Made by a program: the position numbers and the translations under genes. Under the pieces are notes generated by a model. It had not been told where the DNA came from and ran no database searches. It worked only from the letters and a program-made list of their open reading frames with translations. This document shows, piece after piece, positions 48,901-59,900 of a DNA stretch of 64,000 nucleotides. This DNA comes from Notospermus geniculatus (taxonomy: Eukaryota; Nemertea; Pilidiophora; Heteronemertea; Lineidae). The DNA is taken from NCBI GenBank assembly GCA_002633025.1, contig NMRB01000124.1, positions 1 through 64,000 of the forward strand, written 5' to 3'. Every line of letters starts with the position of its first letter. The stretch's first letter is position 1.

Positions 48901-50055
48901 TCCATCAGTGAAGAGTAGCGTTTATGTAGGTCTACCCCCCCCCATTAAATCAAATTGTCACGTGACGTTTAAATTCGCTGACAACCAATCGTGATCTTTG
49001 TGCGATATATCGATATACCTGACTACTGACTTGAAGTCGAGCAAGAAGGGGGCACTGATTGGTCAACTTGACAAAATCTTGCTGAATGATTGGCGGACTT
49101 AATGAATACGTGTAATTATAATCCGCCAGTCCTCTGGCATTTCACACCATTATATAATAATCAGCGATTGGGTGACGTAATCCATAAGTCGAAAGGAAGG
49201 AAGGAGGGCAATGATTGGTCGATTTTTGTAGTAGGTGTGTCATGTACATGTATGTTCATAACAACCCATGATAACATTTCCAACACCTTGCCTGTCAAAT
49301 ACCTCTCTGTTGAATAAATACCTCACATCACGTTTGCCATGAAACTGAGTGCTCTTTTCACACCAATTACTTTGGTACTTGTCAGCGGAATATATAGCTG
49401 GGTTACTGTTTACCCAGGGCTTGGAATGTGATGTGTGAGCGACAAAATCCTTTCGAGAGTCAAGTTCCTGGGAAATGTCATCGATTGGACGTACACACCA
49501 TTATTGCGTGTACTTGAGTGCGATAACCACACAGGAACAATAAGCCTAGCCGTTTTCATTACCCGCAACCCGAACTAAAGTTGGATATATTTTGTCATGC
49601 CTATAGTGTAGTTACATGTTTTGTAGTATAAATCATGCTTATAAACTGTTGCAAACACACAAACATAAAAAACTGTATCATTTTTGGACGTATCTCTATG
49701 AACTTTCATGTATATAATACTTTGAGTCCTTTCTATTCTACATTTTGAGTTTTTACTTGAGAAATCCGTTCGACCACTTATCTCCAGTATACAGTACATG
49801 TAGATTATACCGTCAATATCCTAACCATGCATAAATTTAGGTCACGACCCAAAAGTGACACTTGATACTGGTCACAAGCTATGAATCACAAGATAAAAAA
49901 AGAGAGAGATATTAGATCTATAGGCCTATCGAACTTGTGTTCTGATTTTCCACATCAGCCATGTATTGTACGTAGGCCGATTCTTTCGATACGTTCGTCG
50001 TTGTACCGGCTATTCTGCAGATTTCTTTGGGCGAGATCAGTCGTTTTGCTGAAAA

Positions 50056-51390
50056 ATGAGCGATAAAGTGAGTTTTGATCCACTGTCCTACCGTATCCCA
50101 GGAGGGCATACTTACAAGGGGATGGTCCTGGAGGAAGTCATGCCTGAAAGCCAGGCAAGGGATGTGGAGCAGTTTCAATTTGAACCGGATGATATATTTG
50201 TTGCCTCCTACCCCAAAACAGGTAAGGCCTGGCGCACATTGCCTGGTGGGAAATGTCAATGCGGTAGGGGTGTTTTTAAAGTTGACTGACCCGGCTGAAA
50301 TGACCAGTCCAACAGCGTTGGGTCAGTCGTGTGCTACCTATCATCTCGATCTCGCTGCGACTGCGAGTAGTATGGCCGCTACAGGGACTCACATACAGGC
50401 ACGATTTCCAATCTTGCAGACTTGAATTTTTATTGTGTACTCAACCAGCATTAAAGACCCCATTTACACTCTACCTGATGTTCTCACAGACGTGGTGAAC
50501 TTGCATGTTTGCTATCAGCTAAGCTTCAGGCCTATAGGAAATTCCCAAAAACCTACACAAATATTGTTTTCAGTGTTACCGGATTATTCACTCCCGTCGT
50601 GCTGCCTCTAATACCAATCACTAAAATTTACCTTCCAGGAACGACGTTGCTGCAGGAACTGGTGTATCTAATACGTCATGACGGAGACACCGTCAAGGCA
50701 GGCAAAGAGCCAGTGAATGTCAGGATGCCTTTTCTTGAATTGAATGCCACCGGTAATGAAAATGATTTACGAGACAAAATTCAACGAACGGAACATCCAC
50801 GAACATTCAAGACACACTTCAACTTCGATGCGAGCAAGAATTTTGTACTGGCGCAGAAGATTCGAGTGTTGTACATCATGCGAAACCCAAAAGATACACT
50901 CGTCTCCATGTTTTACTTTTACAAGTTAAACAAAGGACTTGGCAACTTTCCTGGCACTTGGAACCAATTTTTTGACATGGCTATGGCCGATTTTGACGGA
51001 ATCCTCTATGGTAATATGTTTGACCATTTCTTAGGATGGTGGCAATATCGGCATCTTTCCAATGTCCTGATCGTGAGGTTTGAGGATTTGGTAAGGAATC
51101 GAAAACACGAGATCACGAGAATCGCAGAATTCTGTGGAAAAGCCGACATATCTGAGGAGGTACTTGAGCGAATCGCCCATGCAACAAGTTTTGATGTCAT
51201 GAAAAATAATGACAAAACGAATTATCAAAATTCGCCGTTCTTGGACCAAACAATCAGTCCGTTTATGCGCAAAGGCCAAATTGGAGATTGGAAGAACCAT
51301 TTTACCATTGCTCAGAATGAAATATTTGACAAGATGATCAAGGAGAAACTTGGAGGAAGTGGGTTGGAATTCTGTTATGACTATGAGTGA
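50056..51390 (+). CDS. SULT: Cytosolic sulfotransferase, intact (copy 1)
   Basis: Two exons, 50056-50221 and 50639-51390, join in phase across a 417-bp GT-AG intron and encode 305 residues, the usual SULT length. The enzyme transfers sulfate from PAPS to hydroxyl or amine groups of small molecules in the cytosol. The 5'-phosphosulfate loop YPKTGTTLLQ is at 52-61 and is split by the intron. The catalytic His is H115 in FKTHFNFD. RNPKDTLVS at 137-145 binds the 3'-phosphate. The C-terminal block SPFMRKGQIGDWKNHFT has RKGxxGDWK at 266-274. The order and spacing follow SULT1-type enzymes closely. One oddity is Leu in place of the usual Trp in the loop (TTWLQ in SULT1). The next gene is a tandem copy. 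The substrate cannot be read from sequence. Confidence 0.95.
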
Positions 51391-51546
51391 CGAAACAGTC
51401 CCCTGTAATTACACAGATCCTATGTACTGTGACGAGACCACGCTTACCTCTTCCCAGGGTGCCCCATCGCGGCAAAGCATTACTCCATTTGCACGATGAG
51501 TAGGCTGAGCGGGAACTTGTCACTGTGATCAGACTTAGGACCTATT

Positions 51547-51689
51547 AAGCAAGGTTCATCGGCACACGGATCCGATCCGTTTCCAGTCCGTTTGCCCCTT
51601 GAGTCCGGATACGACAACGCTGAAGTCCATTTGATAGATTTTTTACGGACCTGAATCAGACCAATTCCGTGTGCCAATGAACCTTGCTT
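51547..51689. repeat. Hairpin repeat
   Basis: AAGCAAGGTTCATCGGCACA on the left pairs with TGTGCCAATGAACCTTGCTT on the right. The middle contains TCCGATCCGTTTCCAGTCCG and weaker pairing. Confidence 0.7.
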
Positions 51690-52929
51690 CATTGTGTAGA
51701 AATTATTAGATTTTAATTTGAAAAACATTTGAAAACTTCGAGATCCGCCGAATAGCCGACAGGACCATGATAGGGGCCTATACACAGGAAATGTACACAT
51801 GAGCGTTACTTCACGCATGGAGGTATTATTGAGAAGGAGCGAGCACGGACCTCACATCAAACAGTACAATCATCGTTCCGCTGTTTGCTAAAGTGATTAG
51901 GGGGACAATAGGCTAATAACGCCGCACGATGGTCGGAAAAAGCCGATCTAATCTTCGGTAATTTCCGTGCGCAGTCAGCACTTCCCTTGTACAATGGTCA
52001 GAGTCCAAACAATAGAAGGGAACAATGGCAGTGGACGTTGCCAACGCACGAAAACTGAAAAATTCATCGTTTTCATCGCGTCAAAAACAGCACCTCGCAG
52101 CATCTCGCACTGAAACGACCACCCGTACATGTTACCTGAACTAATCATCTTTTAAACTATCATAACGCAATCCTCTTCAAACTTTTCAAATGCGAAGAAT
52201 CTCCCTATCATTATCATTCTCATGTTCACCTTAAAACGTAGATATCTTTATTGGAAATTGGTCTTTTTCGATGATTTTTTCACTAAAATACAGCGGAGAG
52301 TTTACCAAATTGAGTTGTCTTCGAAATAGCCGGTTATCTAATTCCCAACGTGGAGAAAAACGCAAGAATATGATTGGGTCGACGCGATATCAATTATAGA
52401 TGTCGCTGCACTTTGGGAGTTGTGCGGAATTCATGATTGCCTTCAAGGAGCTCAGCGTGCGTACCGGACAATAGGCGGGAACAAAGGCAAACAATGGGGG
52501 CGTGGAAATTGTGGTCACAGCGATTAGGGCCGTGCTCGCTCCTTCTCAATAATACCTCCATGCTTCACGTGATCACAGTAGGCTACACTCGACACTGCGA
52601 GTATCATTGTACACGCACACATCAGGCACTGGCAACTTGAGGAAATCATGTGGACATGGCAGAATATGACATCGTTATGGGGTAGTTGTCCAGCTAATAC
52701 GACCATAAGTCAGTCTCCGGCAAATTAGTCAATCCGCATCTTTGTGGTAGGGAGATCTACTTCTGATAATGACACCGCCATTGCGATTGGCTAACAACTA
52801 CAGCCCTTGATCTTTCTCTAGGCGGACAAAATCGCACATCACCTAGATGATCTGGCCGATATGAGATGACACCCTAGGGAACGGGGAATAGAAGGTCATT
52901 GATTTTCTGTGATTTCTCCAACCAACAGT

Positions 52930-53160
52930 GGGCCCGGTCTCTCGGATTGGAGAAGGGAGCGCCATTTTCGTACAACGGTGCATATCATATATAAGAGCAC
53001 ATATATGTAGGTCCCTGTTGGGATTCAACGCAGCCTTTCCTTGAGGGAATCATATGATCAGAAACGATGTGGACCGGTCTTGGAAGAAATTCCCATATTA
53101 CCATCGTAAATTATCGAAATGTCAGATCGTATCAATCACAAATGTATTAATCCATGTATG
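52930..53160. repeat. Tandem-unit flank, copy 1
   Basis: The block from GGCCCGGTCTCTCGGATTGG to ACAAATGTATTAATCCAT matches 56582-56815 with small differences. It identifies the downstream part of the sulfotransferase duplication unit. Confidence 0.85.
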
Positions 53161-53994
53161 TATGTTCGCTTCATTCGCTTCAATAATTAGCCCTTTTTTA
53201 AATACATGTACGGCCTATTGTAAACCTGGTATTACACATGTACTTGAACATTTTGCCTGAACCTGCTCTTGGACAGGTTACGTTCTTTATATATCTCATG
53301 TGAATAATATGTCTTCATTCCCACTGATTTCCAAGAGGAGTGAAAGCGCTATGGGACATTATAAAATTATGACATTCTGGCCTAATCTTTAACGTAACTA
53401 TTTTCACAGCGTTCCACCACCATGTCATCCTCCCTCTCTGAACCAAGCGCGAGAACGGGAGTTGGTTGTGAAGACCCTGGGTGCGAGGCTGCCAGCATGT
53501 CCACATTACGTTTGTTTGCTTCCCAGGTTGGCCGCGTTGCGGCGTTCCGGGACTCAAGGACAACAAATAATGGCTCACTGTGGTGACCACGCACCCCAAC
53601 AGAGATAATCGAACGTGTTCTAGTTTTTATTAGCATATAGGCCTATACATGTACGTACGGTTCTTTCGATACGCTGTATATAGACCTACCGGCTATTCTG
53701 CAGATTTCATTGGGCGAGATCAGTCGTTTTGCTAATATGAGCCATAAAGTGAGTTTTGATCCACTGTCCCACCGTATCCCTGGAGGGCATACTTACAAGG
53801 GGATGGTCCTGGAGAAATGCATGAGTGAAAGTCAGGCAAGGGAAGTGGAGCAGCTTCAGTTTGAACCGGATGATATAGTGATTGCCTCCTACCCGAAAAC
53901 AGGTAGGCCTAACTACTGAGGGCCGATTTCACAAAGGGCGTTTTAGATACATGTAGACGCGCGTACATGTAACTTCACTATATGCATGCATTTC

Positions 53995-54473
53995 CACCAT
54001 GCATTTGACGAATTACACGCGTCTATTAAGCCCCTTTCACACCGGACCTGCGCATGAGTTGCGTAGTGCGGCGTACCGACTACGCCGAGGTTATACGCAG
54101 CCCTACGCTGTGCCTACGCAGCGCTACGTGGCAATACGCCGCGGGACGCAAAGGGGTAGGCAAGATGGATGCAAAAAATTAAACATGTTTAATTCTTTCG
54201 CGTACTTTTGGCGTATAGCACTGGACGCAGAAAGTACGCAGTTTAACGCGTCCAGTGTTCTACGCCGAGAGTACGCGAACAAATTGAACATGTTTACCGG
54301 GCAATTTTTTGCGTCCATCTCGCGTGCCCCTTTGCGTCCCTCTGCGTATTGCCGCGTAGCCCAGCGTAAGCTCGACGAAGTCGGTACGCAGCACTACCGG
54401 TACGCAACTCTACCTAGGCCCGGTGTGATAGGGGCTTTAGACGCGTGTAACTTCGTCAAATGCATGGTGGAAT
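53995..54473. mobile_element. Nested foldback element in the sulfotransferase copy 2 intron
   Basis: Outer arms CCACCATGCATTTGACGAA and the complementary right end surround inner arms AAGCCCCTTTCACACCGG. The GC-rich interior is full of TACGC and GCGTA words. Copy 1 has no such insert in its intron. Confidence 0.75.
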
Positions 54474-54488
54474 AATGCGTGCAGTTAG

Positions 54489-54612
54489 TGTTTCCACGAG
54501 GCGTTTGTGGGCGCGTGTAAGGAGGGCGGGCGCGGGTGCGAGTGAAATAGCTAAAGGGGAAATACGTTGGATTGATTTTTTCCACCCGTGCCCGCAAACG
54601 CCTCGTGGAAAG
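54489..54612. repeat. Hairpin repeat next to the foldback element
   Basis: TTTCCACGAGGCGTTTGTGG pairs with GCCCGCAAACGCCTCGTGGAAA around a loop. It lies directly beside the 53995-54473 element and adds to the intron expansion. Confidence 0.7.
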
Positions 54613-55584
54613 AGTTCACACTTGCGATGCGGAAAGAAGGCTGTTAATTTAATTCTTTGTTCAGATCGCGCCGCGTCGCACCGCGCCTGCAGTGTGAACT
54701 AGGGTATAGTCACTAGAGGTTAGCCAAGGCTTTGGCCAGATGAAGCCTATCTGAAAAACACTCTCGAGGCGAGTAGTGTGTGGTCTCGAACAGGGCTCAC
54801 ACAGATACGATTTTTTATTTTCCAGATTTGAATACCCGGTAGGGCCTATTTATGTACCAGCAGCCCACTTACACTCACCTGTTTAATATGATCGGACAGA
54901 CATGATGAATTTGCGTGTGAGCCATTAGCACATCTTCAGGCCTAAAGTAAATTCCCGACAATCTACACACATTGTCTCCAATATGTTACCAGATTATTTA
55001 CTCCCCGTCATGCTGCGCTTCCTCTAATTCCAATCACTAAAATTCCTTCCAGGAACGACGCTGCTGCAGGAACTGGTGTATCTAATACGTCATAATGGAG
55101 ACACCGTCAAGGCAGGCAAAGAGCCAGTGCATGTCAGGGTGCCTTTTCTTGAAGCGAATCACGGCGGTAAGAAAAATGAGTTAAGGGATAAAGTTCAACG
55201 AACGGAACACCCACGAACATTCAAGACACACTTTAACTTCGATGCGAGCAAGAATTTTGTACTGGCGCAGAAGATTCGAGTGTTGTACATCATGCGAAAC
55301 CCAAAAGATACACTCGTCTCCATGTTTTACTTTTACAAGTTAAACAAAGGACTTGGCAACTTTCCTGGCACTTGGAACCAATTTTTTGACATGGCTATGG
55401 CCAATTTTGACGGACTCATCCTTGGTAATATGTTTGACCATTTCTTAGGATGGTGGCAATATCGGCATCTTTCCAATGTCCTGATCGTGAGGTTTGAGGA
55501 TTTGGTAAGGAATCGAAAACACGAGATCACGAGAATCGCAGAATTCTGTGGAAAAGCCGACATATCTGAGGAGGTACTTGAGCG

Positions 55585-55585
55585 N
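55585..55585. other. Single N between sulfotransferase exon and inverted-repeat element
   Basis: The ambiguous base falls inside a codon of exon 2. The next base begins the terminal repeat of a 996-bp element. A contig join or gap is the simplest reading. Confidence 0.7.
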
Positions 55586-56581
55586 TGTTACAACTTATAA
55601 CGTTACACCGACGCATAATGTTACACTAACGCATAACGTTACTGGTGTAACATTATACGTTGACCCATCCAACTCATAATGTTACAATCGACGCATAATG
55701 TTACACTTTTTCTAACGCATAACGTTACACTTTTTGACGCATAATGTTACACCTGATCCTAACGCATAACGTTACACCGACTTAACGCATAATGTTATAT
55801 CAATGTCAAATAAGCAATTTGGCGCTTCTGTCATTGCAACAAGAGGTCCATGGGCCTTGCGCTCAGCTGATTATGATCTGTCAACTAAAGAGTTTGAAAG
55901 CGGGGGAAAGAGAGACAAATACGAATAGTGCACCTTTCTAATGGTTATCAAGTAAATAGGTTTTCGTGACAGTGAGGAAGTCATTGTGAGCAGGTTCTGA
56001 CCCATATCACTTTATGCACCTAGCGGCCATATATGAATTTGGAGGGCAACTACATGTAAAACCCACAGGTGCACCATCTAAGCCATGTCACTATGCCTCT
56101 AAAATATAAATTGACGAAGATCTCAACTTATGGAGCAGAATGCGAAATCAAATGTGGCCACGTGGTGGCCACATTAGTGGTTGGAGTACACCTAAAACTG
56201 ATATGGTGCAATCTGACCTACGTATATCGCTATGCCTCTAAAGGTTTGGTCATTGGGTGGAAGGGGTTAATATCACTTGGTGAATCGAGATAGATATCTA
56301 GTCAGACCCGTTGGGTAGAAAGGGGTTAATATCAAAGGTCACCGGGTCAAGGTCAACTTAACAGTGGTGTAACATTATGCGTTAGGTCGGTGTAACGTTA
56401 TGCGTTAGGATCAGGTGTAACATTATGCGTCCAAAAGTGTAATGTTATGCGTTAGAAAAAGTGTAACATTATGCGTCGATTGTAACATTATGAGTTAGAT
56501 GGGTCAGCGTATAATGTTACACCAGTAACGTTATGCGTTAGTGTAACATTATGCGTCGGTGTAACGTTATGAGTTGTAACA
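55586..56581. mobile_element. 996-bp element with about 220-bp arms built of repeated units
   Basis: The element begins TGTTACAACTTATAACG and ends with the near-exact reverse complement, CGTTATGAGTTGTAACA. Both arms (55586-55803 and about 56362-56581) consist of many short units such as ACGCATAATGTTACAC in direct and inverted order. The roughly 560-bp centre has no transposase frame. It contains GGTCAAGGTCA words near 56335-56352. It is a long-TIR foldback transposon, and its superfamily is not clear. Confidence 0.85.
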
Positions 56582-56815
56582 GGCCCGGTCTCTCTGATTG
56601 GAGAAGGGAGCGCCATTTTCGTACAACAACGGTGCATATCTTATAAGAGCACATATATGTAGGTCCCTGTTGGGATTCAACGCAGCCTTTCCCCTTGAGG
56701 GAATTATATGATCAGAAACGATGTGGACCTGTGTCTTGGAAGAAATTCCCATATTACCATCGTAAATTATCGAAATGTCAGATCGTATCAATCACAAATG
56801 TTATTAATCCATCAT
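56582..56815. repeat. Tandem-unit flank, copy 2
   Basis: This matches 52930-53160, sequence that lies about 1.5 kb after the stop of sulfotransferase copy 1. Its position directly after the 996-bp element means about 1.8 kb of the duplicated unit is missing between 55584 and here. Confidence 0.85.
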
Positions 56816-56871
56816 AGGTTTTCAGAGGTTGTTGCCGAGGTTGACTTATCACTTAATACTCTTGAGCGTCT

Positions 56872-56979
56872 GGGGCCGTATGCATAAAACATCTTAAGTG
56901 TAAAATTTCCCTTAAACTATTGTTCCAAACAAAAGATAAGGGAAATTTTACACTTAAGATGTTTGATGCATACGGCCCC
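56872..56979. mobile_element. Hairpin MITE (ACATCTTAAGTGTAAAATTT family), third copy
   Basis: The full element has GGGGCCGTATGCATAAAACA at the left and the complementary TGATGCATACGGCCCC at the right. Its arms are nearly identical to those at 32501 and 42543, but the surroundings are unrelated, which confirms a mobile family. Confidence 0.85.
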
Positions 56980-59900
56980 TGGTCCCCAGCAGTAATAAGG
57001 CAAATAGCAGAAGCAGATTGCTTCGTAGTCTACCATCCCCCATGACGATTATATGGCCGGAACCATACAACTCGAGCTTTTCTTACGAGTCTGCCGTAGG
57101 CCTACTGACGTTTTGATAGGAACGCAACAGGTCCGTCACTCGATTCCTTCTAATGGTGTCCGAGTTCAGGTCCTTCTGGAGCAATAGGAGATCTCCCATG
57201 TCGGCTGTCCCGTATACTACATGTACGTACATGTAGTACGTGTATTTTATAGGCTTTGGTGCTGCTGGTAAACGTCACTGTGGAGGATGTCGTTTATTCG
57301 GACCAAGAAAATTGCAAAAATTCTGCATGCCTTTCCTGTGGATCTCGGCTTCTTTTCTATTTTTGTATGTTGTGGTTGTCGTTGTTTATAGGCCGACGTT
57401 CGGCGTCCATCAGATTCGTGACGATCAAGATCCTGGTTGGGATTTGCACGCGTAATGATATGACATTTTGATCTCGGCACGTCAATAAAATAAACACGCT
57501 TGGTATAAGGCCGTGTTTACTCGGACTGGAACTCTAGCCTCTCTCTGTGACTAGGAAAGGAACAAATACAGTAACTGTCAATATGGATTGGTAATGCAAT
57601 GCTCTCCTAAAACGGGCTGTCAGGGACGATCAGACTGAAAACCACTTCACCGAGCAAATTATGTTAATTTGGGAAGGTAGAGGTAGATAAGGTAGACAAA
57701 AATAGGGTAAAACTGTTTTTAGACTCATGGTAGGCCTCTGTCTCATATGACATTATTGAAATTATTAGCCAATGACTGTTAAACTACAGACGTTCACTAT
57801 TGCACACTTTACTTGTAGGTTGTTTGCCTGCACCATGTAATAAAATGCATACACGAAACGTATACTTTGTTCATTGATGATGCGAGAATGTCTAAATCTG
57901 AAACGAGTGAGTAACTTTAAGGCATCGAGTTTGAGTCTCCCTAAGTGTGAAAACAGTACCGGTACGGCATGCCCTGTACAGTCATGTACATATCCCTTTG
58001 TCGATTCAGCTTTAAAGGAGCACGGTATTGGATCTCAAATGCGCTATTTGACTGCCGACGTAGAGGGAGCCACCTAGCGGCATTAATACGAAATACAAAA
58101 ATGCATTGCAAAATGTACGGAGGAAATCGGGTCAACTCGCCAATACGTCGTTGGTCCTTGCGTTGGCGAGTGGCACAGTGGCGCCGGCTGTCGAGAAAAA
58201 GTGAATGGAAAGAACATTGCGATGGACTAGCAACCCACAGGTGGAAGGGAGAGAGTCGCCCCAGAACCGCTCGAGAGGCCTACAGAATCGAGGTGTGGTC
58301 AGACACGGCAAGTTTTGTGTGATTCCGTCACATTCGTCTAGCAAACGCTCCCTTCCACAAGACCACCGCCTATTACAGGTGAGGGGTATACACGTAGGCC
58401 TAGATCTGATGGCATACGGAACGATGAAATTTTCCAATGGCTGGTCCAGCGCGGGTGTGTCACAGGAACACACACAGCTACACAACATTGATACTTAAGC
58501 AATCATTTGATAACGGTGAGTGGCCCGCCATCGATCCGCAAGACATTCCCAAGACGTTGGACTAGGAAGAGAAGATTACCAACTATAGGGCAGTCTACAG
58601 TGCACCAGTCCAGTGCTGAGGCAAACAGAAGAAGGCGTGGTCTAGTGTTTCAACCTTCTGACACCTCGGCTGCTTACTATTCGGCCATATCATCTACATG
58701 TATTGCAACGTATTACACATCAGTCAGTCACAGAAACTGGGCTCAAACCACGATCGAATCAAGTGAACTAACCCAGTTTCGATACCTTGCCTGCATGATC
58801 ACCATCAATTTTTCAGCCAGTTGGGTCGCCTCGATCAAATGATCACGAATAGACGAAAAAACCGACTGATATCATCCATCATCTTAGGGCAACAGACCGG
58901 AAGCCTTCTTTCTGTCAGAAGCCGCGCTCGATACTCACGGGAAGATGACGAAAACAAAACGCAGGGACCATTCGACCAGAACATTTGCAGCATGAATCAA
59001 CAGCGCCGGTCATTTTATTTGCTTTGTCAATCGACGGTTTGTTTGACGCCTGCGTAAACTGTCGAAGATTAGTGATAAATCGTTTAATTCTGCTTTAGGT
59101 CCTTGGATATGTAGGAAGTTTTGGAGATTGATGGGCATTCGGTTCGCAGATGAGGTCATCAAGACATCCATAACACCACTACTAAAGAAAAACCAGTTCC
59201 CTGCTTCACATCCAAGTACGGCCACCTTGATTGATGATGTGGTCCTGTGGGTGGTTAATTGTGTTAGGGTTGTCTGGGTCATATAAGGGATATTCAACGA
59301 CATCTTGTCTGTAGCTTTGGTCTGTAGAACATCGACCACGCATCTTTATGGCTTCTGCTTCCCACTGGAATGATGCACTGGATAACGATGAATGATTTCC
59401 GCTACGTACCAAAGGCGAAAACTCAAATTTGAGGAGGTTCTTTTGGTAGGGATCCAGCAGCAATGTTACCAAACTTTTCAAAGTCCTTCATGTTTAACGA
59501 TCACCGACTGTTTCCTAGTAAGAAGTGTTGACGGTAAATATCACGACCTCCAGAACATATTCAACAAGGCAGTGCTCGCAATGGCATGGCAATGCTCAAC
59601 AAGGCATTTCGTCAAGTCTATTTCGTCTCTTCACTTGATTTGTTGAATGGAACCTGCCAGACTACATCCATTTCTTATTTCCATATATCAAAACGCTTCT
59701 TCGTCAGTAACCTGTTTAAAGGGCCATATTGAGTAGATCACTGATTGCTTCGACTGACAAGAACATTCGTGCAATTATATTGCAGAGGACAAGTGCTTTC
59801 TTGATAAATGGCGATCGATGGGAACAGTGGTTGAAACTGCTCAAGGAAATTGTAGTTCTGATGAGATTTGCCATGCGTGAACTTCTTCATTCAACCTAAA

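Larger units (their letters stand above)
44697..50055. other. Gene-poor DNA before the sulfotransferase genes
   Basis: I identify no gene here. Present are inverted-repeat elements at 47106-47314 and 48222-48453, a small hairpin at 48858-48900 and a poly(C) run near 48494. A 75-codon frame (47836-48063) with one hydrophobic segment could be a first exon but has no recognised family. The last 80 bases resemble the 5' flank of the second sulfotransferase and are probably promoter or leader. Confidence 0.45.
51391..53736. other. Spacer between the sulfotransferase copies
   Basis: No gene is evident. There is a hairpin at 51547-51689. The block 52930-53160 recurs at 56582-56815, downstream of the second copy. 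The final 80 bases match the 5' flank of copy 1, marking the left edge of the tandem unit. Confidence 0.5.
53737..55584 (+). pseudogene. SULT: Cytosolic sulfotransferase copy 2, C-terminus missing
   Basis: Exon 1 (53737-53902) and exon 2 (55053-55584) join exactly as in copy 1 and encode about 232 residues. The PAPS loop YPKTGTTLLQ, the His-containing FKTHFNFD and RNPKDTLVS are all present. The sequence stops at EEVLE just before the N at 55585. The last 70 or so residues, including RKGxxGDWK, are not in the window. The intron is 1150 bp against 417 bp in copy 1, because foldback repeats occupy 53995-54612. The first part of exon 2 differs from copy 1 at about 10 of 53 residues, but the next 123 differ at about four. 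Either the gene was truncated by the adjacent element, or the 3' part was lost in an assembly gap. I call it broken as it stands. Confidence 0.85.

Noticed and set aside
53999-54475. 158-codon plus-strand frame in the sulfotransferase copy 2 intron
   Set aside because: It lies wholly within a GC-rich foldback repeat with TACGC words and has no homolog in copy 1.
59010-59481. Minus-strand frames possibly representing a gene
   Set aside because: Open segments are broken by stops, shift frame and show no convincing splice pairs or known domain; they may be a decayed element.
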